The notes under the pieces were generated by a model that was given only the letters and a program-made list of their open reading frames with translations, ran no database searches and had not been told where the DNA came from. From positions 1-35,585 of the forward strand of contig CAMVKN010000040.1 in assembly GCA_947168045.1 (NCBI GenBank): 35,585 nt of DNA, read 5' to 3'. A program made the translations under genes and the position numbers. This DNA is from an uncultured Prevotellaceae bacterium. GTDB taxonomy: Bacteria > Bacteroidota > Bacteroidia > Bacteroidales > Bacteroidaceae. Position 1 is the first letter of the stretch; every line of letters begins with the position of its first letter. This document shows positions 26,440 to 32,721 of this stretch, in pieces.

Positions 26440-26471
26440 CAAATTTACGCGTTTTTTTTCTGTTATGCAAA
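26440..26471 (-). promoter_or_regulatory. Predicted promoter of the pectate lyase operon
   Basis: On the - strand TTTG (26471-26468), exactly 20 bases, then TAAATTTG (26447-26440): a full match to the Bacteroidota consensus. The ATG of the PL9 gene is 25 bases further on. Confidence 0.8.
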
Positions 26472-26485
26472 ACTTTATCCGTTTT

Positions 26486-26519
26486 TTTGCGCTATTCTCC
26501 ACATTATTATATAATTTTG
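26486..26519 (+). promoter_or_regulatory. Predicted promoter of the truncated + strand gene
   Basis: TTTG at 26486-26489 and TAATTTTG at 26512-26519, 22 bases apart, just upstream of the ATG at 26527. It is back-to-back with the pectate lyase promoter on the other strand. Confidence 0.5.
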
Positions 26520-26526
26520 CAGCCAA

Positions 26527-26655
26527 ATGAAGCAAAGTGTCATTCTCTTCCTGTTGCTTTGGGCGGGTGCCACATCGCATGTCGGTGCCCAGCGTTTGCT
26601 ACAGCTGCTGCAGCAAACTGACAGCGTGATGACTGAACGCTATCGCCGTAAGTGT
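26527..26655 (+). pseudogene. 5' remnant of an exported protein (possibly DUF4421-like)
   Basis: A signal peptide (MKQSVILFLLLWAGATSHVGAQ) is followed by 'LLQLLQQTDSVMTERYRR', a start that resembles exported Bacteroidales proteins of the DUF4421 type. After about 42 residues the frame runs into sequence antisense to a truncated pectate lyase gene, so the 3' part has been lost. The promoter and start region are intact. The family name is from memory of the N-terminal pattern only and is uncertain. Confidence 0.45.
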
Positions 26656-26658
26656 TGC

Positions 26659-27060
26659 CTAAACGGAACGCATGTAGCGGATAATGACATTGGGAGCGGT
26701 AATCACAAAAGGCCAATCGGCCACGCAGATGCCGTCGCCTGGTGCCGTCTGGCCGGCTATGGTCACGTTGCCATTGCTCACCTTTAACTCTGATTTAAGA
26801 TGGATGGTCCCACTGACATCGAATACGATAGTGCGAGGCCCGGATTGTCTTAACGCATAGCGCAACGAGCCGACACCGTCGTCGTTGAGACTGGTGACGT
26901 GATAGACCTGTCCCCCTCGACCGCCGGTGACGTATCGTCCCCAGCCCTCGGCACCCGGGAAGGCTGGCGTCTTTTCTATTTGCGCAAGGACAGTGGCTTG
27001 CGGTAAGGTGCAGCAGACGATGAGCATCAGCAGTAGGCGTGTAATTGTTTTCGGTTTCAT
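26659..27060 (-). pseudogene. Truncated PL1-type pectate lyase (N-terminal part only)
   Basis: The start at 27060 gives a signal peptide ([17 protein letters not shown]...LAQ). The mature part begins '[17 protein letters not shown]' and runs through '[19 protein letters not shown]' and '[15 protein letters not shown]', characteristic of PL1 polysaccharide lyases. It stops after 'IIRYMRSV' at about residue 133, where intact relatives continue for more than 300 residues. In the sequence CGTTCCGTTTAGG, one added T would restore the family-like 'MRFRLGN', so a frameshift is followed within a few codons by loss of the rest. No active-site residues remain; it should be inactive. Confidence 0.8.
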
Positions 27061-27157
27061 GTCGATTTGGTTGTTGTGGAAATCGCTTGCAAAATAAGCG
27101 TAAAACACTGAACAGCACAGATGTGGAATTGACGCGAAAAGGTGGAACGATAATTAT

Positions 27158-27454
27158 TCACCCCCCTTCCGATAATTTTTTTCCAGTAAAATTTTGCCAG
27201 GCATTGAGTCCTTTGATGGCCTGTCCCACGCTGCGCTCGTTCTGGTAGGCATGGGCCGTGTCGATGTGCCGATAGCCAGCCTTCAGGGCGGTCAACACCG
27301 AGTTGTAAGTCACTTCCCCGGCAGAAATGCTATACACGCCGAGGCCAAACTGGGGAATCACCACCCCATTATTCAATGTCAAATACGTCTGATCCTTCTG
27401 TGCCATAACTGCTACACTCATGATTGTCAATAATGTGATAAATACTTTTCTCAT
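27158..27454 (-). pseudogene. Truncated exported aldo/keto reductase
   Basis: The start at 27454 gives a signal peptide ([19 protein letters not shown]). Then comes an aldo/keto reductase N-terminus: '[17 protein letters not shown]' and '[18 protein letters not shown]', with the catalytic Asp and Tyr. The match ends after 'SVGQAIK'; the last 17 residues are unrelated and the catalytic Lys and His are missing. Relatives have about 280-300 residues, so this is a 5' fragment. A promoter-like cassette (27475-27539) lies directly upstream and is intact. Next to the truncated PL1 it marks a deletion-prone spot. Confidence 0.8.
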
Positions 27455-27474
27455 TGTAGATTTGTTTTGATGGT

Positions 27475-27539
27475 GCAAAGGTACGATGAAAAAGTCAATC
27501 CGTCGTTACACGAATTGCCTCTATAGTTTCACATTTTGC
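27475..27539 (-). promoter_or_regulatory. Conserved promoter/operator cassette, copy A (partial)
   Basis: The 65-bp segment reads on the - strand GCAAAATGTGAAACTATAGA, then a GGCAATTCG/CGGATTG-type inverted repeat and ends in TACCTTTGC (-7 element at 27483-27476). It is shared with copies at 28749-28844 and 30590-30685. No TTTG is found at the -33 distance. It lies 21 bases upstream of the truncated aldo/keto reductase ATG. Confidence 0.75.
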
Positions 27540-27619
27540 AGGAAAGGAGCAATCAGTTATCTCAGCTTCTTTAATACTCGCCCTATTCCTTATTACATTT
27601 TAAAGTGCATAAAAAGGAA

Positions 27620-27656
27620 CAAGCTCTCAATTACCTGTTATGGAATCGGGAGCTTG
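27620..27656 (-). terminator. Hairpin terminator for the DUF3791/DUF3990 operon
   Basis: CAAGCTC pairs with GAGCTTG (7 bp plus a further wobble and C-G pair), followed on the - strand by TTCCTTTTT. It lies 30 bases after the last stop of the three-gene unit. The remaining sequence between 27540 and 27685 shows nothing else. Confidence 0.65.
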
Positions 27657-27685
27657 CCTTATTTTGGGTGGGGATAGTCTTCGGA

Positions 27686-27907
27686 TTACTTCACGCGCCC
27701 CGTCTTCAGCTCACTGTCGAGGAAGCTGTAGACATAGCGGGAACTCTGGTGGTAGAGGCCGGTGGCGTCGCGCTGCAGACGCTGGTAGGTGTCGGAGTTG
27801 ATGACCGTGGCGAGAGCCTGCTCCATGGTGAGCTGCGGCTGGTCTTCGATGAGCAGCAGGGCGAGGTTCTTAACCATGTCGAGTTTCATTTGTTCTTGTT
27901 CGCTCAT
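27686..27907 (-). CDS. Small protein of a DUF3791/DUF3990 module, function unknown
   Basis: The protein has 73 aa and is predicted mostly helical, with 'LTMEQALATVINSDTYQRL' and 'TGLYHQSSRYVYSFLDSEL'. Small proteins with the 'S..Y.(R)L....TGLY..S..Y.Y.(F/L)L..E(L)' pattern accompany DUF3990-type genes in other gut bacteria. Its start overlaps the stop of the DUF3990 gene by 4 bases (ATGA), so the two are translationally coupled. It could be the antitoxin or an accessory partner; there is no DNA-binding motif that I can identify. Confidence 0.75.
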   Translation of the reverse strand: MSEQEQMKLDMVKNLALLLIEDQPQLTMEQALATVINSDTYQRLQRDATGLYHQSSRYVYSFLDSELKTGRVK

Positions 27908-28377
27908 AGACGCTTTAGGATTTTGATGGCACGCTCGGTGCCGAAGAAGTATTGGAAGGTGATGCCGCGCATGTTGCGGAGATTGTGTACGAGCGTGGGT
28001 AGGTCAATACTGCGGTTCTCATATTTCCACAGCTGCACACCGACGCGGTCGTTTGCGATGGGGCCGATAACGATGTCATAGTCGTGGGCGGGCAGGCGGC
28101 TGGAGTTGTTGCGGTTCAGCAGAATGAACTTGGCCCACTCCTCGCTGTAGTCGTCGAAGCGGAGCACTTTCAGCTGCTCCATGGCTGTATCGTCGGCCTC
28201 GTAAGTAAGGACGGTGGGCACGCCAGTCTCCAACTGCTCCACTTTGATCTTGGCCATGTCCATAGCTTGAGTGTACTCGCGGCTGAGGTAGAAGCCTTGG
28301 CCGAAGTCCTTGTTGGGCTTCGATTTCGCGAGGTCGATGTCGCCGAAGTCCTCATTGGTGCCGTGATAGAGAATCAT
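27904..28377 (-). CDS. DUF3990 family protein, ADP-ribosyltransferase-like
   Basis: The protein has 157 aa. The N-terminus 'MILYHGTNEDFGDIDL' and 'DFGQGFYLSREYTQAMDMA' have the H-Y arrangement (H5, Y30) found in ADP-ribosyltransferase folds. The family-typical 'YDIVIGPIANDRV' comes at about 100-112 and the end 'TFQYFFGTERAIKILKRL' offers Gln142 or Glu148 as third residue. DUF3990 is, to my knowledge, assigned to the ADP-ribosyl superfamily, but no activity is established for this protein. It has no signal peptide and is probably cytoplasmic. Four-base overlaps with both neighbours make a compact three-gene unit of toxin-antitoxin style. Function is inference. Confidence 0.85.
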   Translation of the reverse strand: MILYHGTNEDFGDIDLAKSKPNKDFGQGFYLSREYTQAMDMAKIKVEQLETGVPTVLTYEADDTAMEQLKVLRFDDYSEEWAKFILLNRNNSSRLPAHDYDIVIGPIANDRVGVQLWKYENRSIDLPTLVHNLRNMRGITFQYFFGTERAIKILKRL

Positions 28378-28598
28378 ATGAGCGCACCTCCTTTCCTGTG
28401 GCAGTATTCGGCCATGTCGCTGACCATTGACTGGAACGACTGCGTGTGGCAGTAGTCGTAGTGCTCATCGACGAACTTGATGCCCCCGAAGCGGCTCAGG
28501 TAGTTGAACGCCTGCTTGAGCGTCAGTCCGAAGCGGCGGCCAAACTCGGCGGCAAAGATAAGCGTCCATTCCATTTTGTCTGTCATGCTGTATGCCAT
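28374..28598 (-). CDS. DUF3791 family small protein
   Basis: The protein has 74 aa from the ATG at 28598. The frame is open to 28640, but a -7 element (TAACTTTG, 28635-28628) lies inside that extension, so transcription probably starts near 28622 and the upstream ATGs are excluded or leaderless. The sequence 'WTLIFAAEFGRRFGLTLKQ', '..FVDEHYDYCHTQSFQS' and 'AEYCHRKGG' fits the DUF3791 pattern, in which a conserved 'HTQ' precedes a final helix. DUF3791 proteins commonly occur directly before DUF3990 genes. The stop overlaps the DUF3990 start by 4 bases. It may serve as antitoxin or substrate adaptor (inference). Confidence 0.75.
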   Translation of the reverse strand: MAYSMTDKMEWTLIFAAEFGRRFGLTLKQAFNYLSRFGGIKFVDEHYDYCHTQSFQSMVSDMAEYCHRKGGALI

Positions 28599-28627
28599 AA
28601 TCGCTGTTGATTTTGTCATTTCGCCGA

Positions 28628-28635
28628 CAAAGTTA
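28628..28635 (-). promoter_or_regulatory. Predicted -7 element for the DUF3791/DUF3990 operon
   Basis: TAACTTTG on the - strand, 29 bases before the preferred ATG at 28598. No TTTG at the -33 position. A second possible start point is the cassette copy B about 150 bases upstream. Confidence 0.5.
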
Positions 28636-28748
28636 AGCATTTTTTTGCAGAATGATTCACTTTACTCTATCCTTTTATATATTATTAGTCGAAACTGGCA
28701 ATCAATACGATGCGAAGCGGTGGTTACACTCCAAGGCATTGATGCGCT

Positions 28749-28844
28749 GCCGAGGTTCGCGGTGTGATAGAATCACGCTGCAAAATTACAACGAAAAAGG
28801 CAATCCGCCGTTACACGAATTGCCTCTATAGTTTCACATTTTGC
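28749..28844 (-). promoter_or_regulatory. Conserved promoter/operator cassette, copy B
   Basis: This 96-bp segment differs from copy C (30590-30685) at about seven positions. On the - strand it runs from GCAAAATGTGAAACTATAGA through GGCAATTCGTGTAACGG and GGATTGCC to a -7 element TAATTTTG (28788-28781), then GTGATTCTATCAC and CCGCGAACCTCGGC. It lies upstream of the DUF3791/DUF3990 operon. No -33 consensus is present, as expected for an activator-dependent promoter. Confidence 0.75.
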
Positions 28845-28913
28845 AGAATGTGAGGTCGTTTGTTATTTCTTTGCAAGGTCAGAAACTATTAGGTTTCCTG
28901 TGGCAAAGATACA

Positions 28914-28951
28914 AATATTCCGCGAAACAAATGTAAGTTTCGCGGAATATT
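28914..28951 (-). terminator. Perfect 15-bp hairpin after the SDR gene
   Basis: AATATTCCGCGAAAC and GTTTCGCGGAATATT pair perfectly around an 8-base loop, 48 bases after the SDR stop. On the - strand it is followed directly by TTTGTATCTTTGCC, which also contains a -7-like TATCTTTG, so a terminator and a promoter are close together. The remaining 28640-29000 gap holds cassette copy B and nothing coding. Confidence 0.7.
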
Positions 28952-28999
28952 TATGCACATAGTTGCTGGTAGGATGCAAAGCAGAGGAAAAAACACCGC

Positions 29000-29848
29000 T
29001 TACCCTAACTGATACTCGCCCGTGCGGATGGCAGCGATGACACCGCCATCGATGAGCAGGTCAGTGCCTGTGATGAAGCGGGCATTCTCGCCGAGCAGGA
29101 AGGCTGCGGCCTCGGCAATCTCGTCGCTCGTGCCTACGCGCTGGGCGGCCGAGGCGTCAATCATGCGCTGGTAGCCCTCACCGTTGGCCTTGAACTCATC
29201 GTAGGCCAGCGGGGTGACGATGATGCCCGGTGAGATGGTGTTGATGCGGGCACGGCGCTGGCGCCACGAGGTGGCAGCGGCACGCTGGGCCTGCAGGTGG
29301 TTCATGCGCTTGGCAATCATGTAGGCCAGACCGCTGTTCTGCATGGCCACGTCCTTGATGAAAGGCACGTTCTTCAGCTCCTTTGTCGGCGTGCGTACCA
29401 GTTGCACCTCTACGTCACTGGGAATGGGGTACATGTAGGCGGCCTGACTGGAGATGATGAGTCCGGCACCGCCAGCGGCCATCACTTGGCCAAAGGCATC
29501 GACGGCATAGCCCGTGCCCATCATGTCGAGGTCGACGATGTGCTCAGGGTTAGCCTGATTGGGCGATGCGCCAGCCGTGTCGATGAAGTACATCACGGGT
29601 CCCAGCTCAGCGGCTTTCTTCGCAAAAGCCTCCACGCTGTCCTTCTTCAGGGCGTTCACTTGCAGCGTCTCCACATCGTAGCCACAGCGACGGAAGTCTT
29701 CGCTGACGCGCTCCAACGCCTGCTCGCTGATGTCGCCCAAGAGAATCTTCTTCCCTGCACCGATGCGGCGCACAATGGCGGTTCCCATACTACCGGCACC
29801 CAAGAGTGCCACTACCTGCTTCTTCTCGTTTCTGTCAAATACCATCAT
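29000..29848 (-). CDS. Short-chain dehydrogenase/reductase (SDR)
   Basis: The protein has 282 aa. The NAD(P)-binding GxGxxG motif is 'GAGSMG' (17-22), 'TAGASPN' (91-97) takes the place of NNAG, the catalytic Ser is in 'IISSQAAY' (133-134) and the YxxxK pair is Y176/K180 in 'LAYMIAKR'. The C-terminal 'ITGTDLLIDGG' is typical of classical SDRs. Substrate unknown. It is a cytoplasmic oxidoreductase. It follows the hexapeptide acetyltransferase by 51 A/T-rich bases and is probably co-transcribed from cassette copy C. Such SDRs are often controlled by neighbouring AraC regulators in Bacteroidales. A perfect hairpin follows the gene. Confidence 0.92.
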   Translation of the reverse strand: MMVFDRNEKKQVVALLGAGSMGTAIVRRIGAGKKILLGDISEQALERVSEDFRRCGYDVETLQVNALKKDSVEAFAKKAAELGPVMYFIDTAGASPNQANPEHIVDLDMMGTGYAVDAFGQVMAAGGAGLIISSQAAYMYPIPSDVEVQLVRTPTKELKNVPFIKDVAMQNSGLAYMIAKRMNHLQAQRAAATSWRQRRARINTISPGIIVTPLAYDEFKANGEGYQRMIDASAAQRVGTSDEIAEAAAFLLGENARFITGTDLLIDGGVIAAIRTGEYQLG

Positions 29849-29899
29849 GGCTATTTACTATTTAACAATTTATTATTTACTATTTATTATATGATTTGA

Positions 29900-30511
29900 C
29901 TAATTCTTGGACGAGCCAAGCGCGTTGCGAGTCCTCCCCTCGCCATTCGGAGAGGGGCTGGGGGTGAGGCCTTTTATGAATTTTGCAGGATTGCCACCTA
30001 CTATCGTGTTCGGTGCCACGTCCTTGGTCACGACGGCTCCTGCTGCCACCACGGCATTCTCGCCAATGGTCACGCCAGGCAGGATGATGGCGCCCACGCC
30101 AATCCAGGCGTTGCGGCCGATGTGCACAGGCTTGCAGCGCAGCACCATGCGGTTCTCGAAATCGTGGTTATCGGTGACGATGCGCACGTTCGGGCCGATC
30201 ATTACACCGTCGTCGATGGTGATGCCGCCAGCAGCCATACATGTCAGCGAGTGGTTCACGAACACACCCTTGCCAATCTTCATCTGGCAGGCGAAGTCAA
30301 TCTGAAGGGGCGGCATCAGATAGCTCGTCTTGTCGAGATTTCCGCCAAACAGTTCTTCCTCCAATGGGCGAATCTGCTCAGGCAGCGGCGCTGTAGTATT
30401 AATCTTGAAACAAATGTTGGCGCAGTCGGTCATGTGCTTGATGGCCTCAGCATACTCGGGTGTCGCCATATTGACGTCAGCCCCTGATTTTAATTGCTCG
30501 AAAATATTCAT
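29900..30511 (-). CDS. Hexapeptide-repeat (left-handed beta-helix) acetyltransferase with repeat-derived C-terminus
   Basis: The protein has 203 aa from the ATG at 30511; the frame is open to 30550, but the first 13 residues lack family character. It resembles maltose/galactoside O-acetyltransferases: an N-terminal helical part ('FEQLKSGADVNMATPEYAEA') followed by hexapeptide repeats ('IGKGVFVN', 'IDDGVMIGPNVRIVT', 'IGENAVVAAGAVVTKDV') and the usual end 'GGNPAKFIK'. His in 'TDNHDF' is the likely catalytic residue. Acceptor unknown. The last 23 residues (GLTPSPSPNGEG...) do not belong to the family and are encoded by a palindromic intergenic repeat at 29933-29969. The gene lies behind cassette copy C and upstream of the SDR gene. 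Confidence 0.9.
   Translation of the reverse strand: MNIFEQLKSGADVNMATPEYAEAIKHMTDCANICFKINTTAPLPEQIRPLEEELFGGNLDKTSYLMPPLQIDFACQMKIGKGVFVNHSLTCMAAGGITIDDGVMIGPNVRIVTDNHDFENRMVLRCKPVHIGRNAWIGVGAIILPGVTIGENAVVAAGAVVTKDVAPNTIVGGNPAKFIKGLTPSPSPNGEGRTRNALGSSKN
29933..29969. repeat. Palindromic GC-rich repeat read as a protein C-terminus
   Basis: CCTCCCCTCGCCATTCGG continues to AGAGGGGCTGGGGGTGAGG; CCCCTC (29936-29941) pairs with GAGGGG (29952-29957). Sequences of the form CCTCACCCCCAGCCCCTCTCC are a widespread bacterial dispersed repeat. Here it encodes 'LTPSPSPNGEG' at the end of the acetyltransferase. Confidence 0.75.
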
Positions 30512-30589
30512 ATCTTTTATTGTTTTCAAATGGGTGCAAAGCTCGTGCAAGCCGAATGCAATGGAGCTTGCTCCAATTGCTGAGGCGCC

Positions 30590-30685
30590 GCCGAGGTTCG
30601 CGGTGTGATGAAATCACGCCGCAAAGGTACGACGAAAAAGGCAATCCGCCTTTACACGAATTGCCTCTATAGTTTCACATTTTGC
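30590..30685 (-). promoter_or_regulatory. Conserved promoter/operator cassette, copy C
   Basis: This 96-bp copy lies between the AraC stop (30693) and the acetyltransferase start (30511), about 93% identical to copy B. It carries a -7 element TACCTTTG (30629-30622) with no -33 consensus. Downstream, in the leader, a hairpin GCAATGGAG...CTCCAATTGC is at about 30558-30580. Confidence 0.78.
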
Positions 30686-30692
30686 CGTTTTG

Positions 30693-31025
30693 CTATTTTT
30701 GCCTGTACGCAGACGGCGTTTTCCCCAGCGTTTTCTTCACATAGCGTGAGAAATGTGAGACGTTTTCGAAGTGCATCAGGTCTGATACCTCCGTCAGTGT
30801 CTTCGTCGTATCATTCAACAGCGACACCAGCTCGAAGGCGGCATAGAACTGAATCCACTGCGAGGCGGGCAGGTTGGTGACGGTGCGGGTTACCTGCGAG
30901 AGATACTTCGGCGTGATGCAGAGTTTGTCGGCATAGAAGGCCACCTCGCGCTCTGTCCGTGCATGCTGCTGGGCCAGCGAGAGAAACCGAAGGAAGATGC
31001 GGGCCGTATTGTCATTTGTCTCCAT
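30693..31025 (-). CDS. AraC-family regulator, C-terminal DNA-binding part (frame 2 of a split gene)
   Basis: The protein part has 110 aa and comprises the AraC DNA-binding domain with two helix-turn-helix units: 'FYADKLCITPKYLSQVTR' and 'EVSDLMHFENVSHFSRYV', ending in the signature 'KKTLGKTPSAYRQ'. Its ATG (31025) overlaps the end of the N-terminal part by 14 bases in another frame (ATGGAGACAAATGA). Together the two frames make 274 residues, the size of one normal AraC regulator of this type. It is therefore either a frameshifted gene, a sequencing error or a translationally coupled pair. The likely target is the three-copy cassette nearby (inference from position). Confidence 0.8.
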   Translation of the reverse strand: METNDNTARIFLRFLSLAQQHARTEREVAFYADKLCITPKYLSQVTRTVTNLPASQWIQFYAAFELVSLLNDTTKTLTEVSDLMHFENVSHFSRYVKKTLGKTPSAYRQK

Positions 31026-31506
31026 CTGCGACAGCCCAATGCTGGCACACCGTCCACAGGTCGAAGAGGAATATCTGCATCACACGCCCCAGCACCTCGC
31101 GCTTAAATGAGTTGTCAGGAAGTTCCAACCGCAGGCGGAACAGCTCGAAGTCGACATTCATCAGCTGCAGGCTCTCGTCATCGAGATGGAACGAGGGATT
31201 GATGCGGATGAACAGAAACCCCTTTGAGGCCCATACCATCTCGGGGTTGTACTGCTGCAGGAATGAGGGCGAGGCCAACAGCACATCGGCCTCGAAATCG
31301 TCAGAATACTCCACGCGCTGTATCGCGTTCGACATCTGCCAAATCACCAGGTCGTCCTTCCTCGAAGTGAAAAAGTTCTTCCCGTCAGAAAACGACATGC
31401 TGCCCTGCCTGACCAACAGGTGGACATGATAGCGGTCCGTAAACGCTGCGGGTAGTTGTCCACCCTGCTTGGCGTGTATAAAAAAACATCCGTAAGGGTC
31501 TGTCAT
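31012..31506 (-). CDS. AraC-family regulator, N-terminal sensing part (frame 1 of a split gene)
   Basis: The protein part has 164 aa: a cupin-like N-terminus ('YHVHLLVRQGSMSFSDGKN', 'DDLVIWQMSNAIQ') and a helical linker ending 'DLWTVCQHWAVADGDK', the usual connection to an AraC DNA-binding domain. The frame closes with TGA in the sequence GACAAATGA, and the next frame continues the family sequence, so the break lies near 31012-31025. The start follows the GNAT stop by 13 bases, so it probably belongs to the same transcript. It may sense a small molecule through the cupin fold; ligand unknown. Confidence 0.8.
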   Translation of the reverse strand: MTDPYGCFFIHAKQGGQLPAAFTDRYHVHLLVRQGSMSFSDGKNFFTSRKDDLVIWQMSNAIQRVEYSDDFEADVLLASPSFLQQYNPEMVWASKGFLFIRINPSFHLDDESLQLMNVDFELFRLRLELPDNSFKREVLGRVMQIFLFDLWTVCQHWAVADGDK

Positions 31507-31519
31507 GTTGTTCTTGTTA

Positions 31520-32053
31520 TTATTTAATTTCTATTTTCTGATATGCTAACCGTTCTTGCTGGGCCAAGTGTTCCGTTCTTCGACGGGCGTCAACATTCGC
31601 CAGATAGATGATGCCGCAATAGGTAAAGCCATATTTGGAAATGACATGTTGCATGATACGGTTATCCCGATGGGTGTCAATACGAATGTTTGAATCGATA
31701 GAGAAGCAGAAGTCCATGATGCTGCTGAATATCCCGTGGGCATCGGGGGGGCTGGCTATCCTATGGACAACATGATAAGGCTGCGTGTCATCAAGCCACT
31801 GCCCTTCATAGATGCTGGTATAAGTGGGCTCCGGGGACGGCAGAAATGCGAAGTAGCCAACAATCCTATTGTCATCCTCAACCACATATCCACCATGCCT
31901 CTCCATGTCAGCAGCTATGACAGCCTCAGAGGGATAGCCGTCAGTCCATTGGTGCATATTCCCAGACTGCCGCATGATTTTCTTCGCAGCATCCATGACC
32001 CGCATGATTTCAGCCATGTCACACGGTATTGCTTCTCTGATGAGCCTTTTCAT
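31520..32053 (-). CDS. GNAT family N-acetyltransferase
   Basis: The protein has 177 aa. The ATG at 32053 overlaps the zinc-ribbon stop by 4 bases (ATGA); the frame is also open to a TTG at 32059. The sequence fits Gcn5-related acetyltransferases of the type 'IREAIPCDMAEIMRVMDAAK', 'YVVEDDNRIVGYFAFLP' and 'NIRIDTHRDNRIMQHVISKY'. The usual acetyl-CoA loop R/QxxGxG/A is replaced by 'SPPDAHGIFSSI', common in this subgroup. Acceptor unknown; cytoplasmic. It belongs to a - strand run zinc ribbon-GNAT-AraC with small overlaps and gaps. Confidence 0.88.
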   Translation of the reverse strand: MKRLIREAIPCDMAEIMRVMDAAKKIMRQSGNMHQWTDGYPSEAVIAADMERHGGYVVEDDNRIVGYFAFLPSPEPTYTSIYEGQWLDDTQPYHVVHRIASPPDAHGIFSSIMDFCFSIDSNIRIDTHRDNRIMQHVISKYGFTYCGIIYLANVDARRRTEHLAQQERLAYQKIEIK

Positions 32054-32406
32054 GTCCAAAACTCTTTCTCTCCTGTGTCTTCCATTTCGCCCTCAGGTTG
32101 AGTGTGCTCCCGCTCGGCAGAGTCGTTGCAGGCATCACTTTGCTCCCGCTTACTCGCACACTTCGGACAGGTGTGCATATCCCAAATCCTGATGTTGTCG
32201 CTGCCACACTGCAAGCACAATCGTCCCACCTCGCTGCTGTAAGATGGGGCTACGTCGGCAATGATACCACCTACAACGATGTTCTGGATGGTATTGCAGT
32301 CGGGACAGTACATGGGGGTAATCTGCTGACGGAACAAACCACGTCCCTCATACACCTCGACTTCATAGCCACAGCTCTTGCAGCGATATTTCCGTTTCCA
32401 GGCCAT
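32050..32406 (-). CDS. Zinc-ribbon protein carrying an in-frame repeat insertion
   Basis: The protein has 118 aa. Four cysteine pairs (CKSC, CPDC, CLQC, CPKC) mark two zinc ribbons. The protein starts 'MAWKRKYRCKSCGYEVEVYE' and ends 'GEMEDTGEKEFWT'. In such proteins the last CPxC is normally followed directly by 'GGEM..TG'; here 22 residues (ASKREQSDACNDSAEREHTQ, PE) separate them. Those residues are encoded by a repeat at 32100-32158 that recurs inside the GNAT gene at 34901-34956. Role unknown; possibly nucleic-acid or protein binding. The stop overlaps the next GNAT gene (ATGA). Confidence 0.8.
   Translation of the reverse strand: MAWKRKYRCKSCGYEVEVYEGRGLFRQQITPMYCPDCNTIQNIVVGGIIADVAPSYSSEVGRLCLQCGSDNIRIWDMHTCPKCASKREQSDACNDSAEREHTQPEGEMEDTGEKEFWT
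32100..32158. repeat. In-gene repeat element, copy 1 (inside the zinc-ribbon gene)
   Basis: On the + strand it begins GAGTGTGCTCCCGCTCGGC and ends GCTCCCGCTTACTCGCA. The copy at 34901-34956 has the same blocks (GCTC.CGCTCGGC.GAG at the start, CGCTTACTCGCA at the end) with a diverged centre. Neither copy introduces a stop in the host gene. Confidence 0.78.
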
Positions 32407-32466
32407 CTGTCAGACTGTTATTCCCAATTGACTAATCACTCCGCTTCAACATCTGGAAGAAGCCCA

Positions 32467-32694
32467 TCAATATTTCTTCTCACCATTCAAGACAAACATG
32501 TTGTCTTTGTTTGGCTCTATCTCTGCCTTCTCCACCTGCTCTACCCAATCTTCAGGAGCCACCTCCTCGATGGATATGCTGATGGCCTGCGGAGAACAGC
32601 CCCAGTTATCTACAAAAGCCTTGTTAATGGCCTCAACTACCTTCTCTTTTGTTGCCTGATCCTTGGGATAGGCTTTGATTCTGATGTACGGCAT
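32467..32694 (-). CDS. 4-oxalocrotonate tautomerase family protein
   Basis: The protein has 75 aa, the usual monomer size. The start at 32694 gives MPYIRIKAYPKDQ, with Pro after the initiator Met as the catalytic base of this superfamily; the upstream frame (MPNVLIVFSD...) would bury it. 'EKVVEAINKAFVDNWGC' and 'AISISIEEV.PEDW' match the family. Substrate unknown. A -7 element (TACCTTTG, 32729-32722) lies 28 bases upstream, divergent from the flavin-reductase remnant. Confidence 0.92.
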   Translation of the reverse strand: MPYIRIKAYPKDQATKEKVVEAINKAFVDNWGCSPQAISISIEEVAPEDWVEQVEKAEIEPNKDNMFVLNGEKKY

Positions 32695-32721
32695 ATCGCT
32701 AAATACTATTAAAACATTAGG

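Noticed and set aside
27486..27677. Short + strand frame starting [15 protein letters not shown], and a similar frame at 30605-30880
   Set aside because: Both are translations of the promoter cassette repeat ([17 protein letters not shown] peptides arise from it), not genes.
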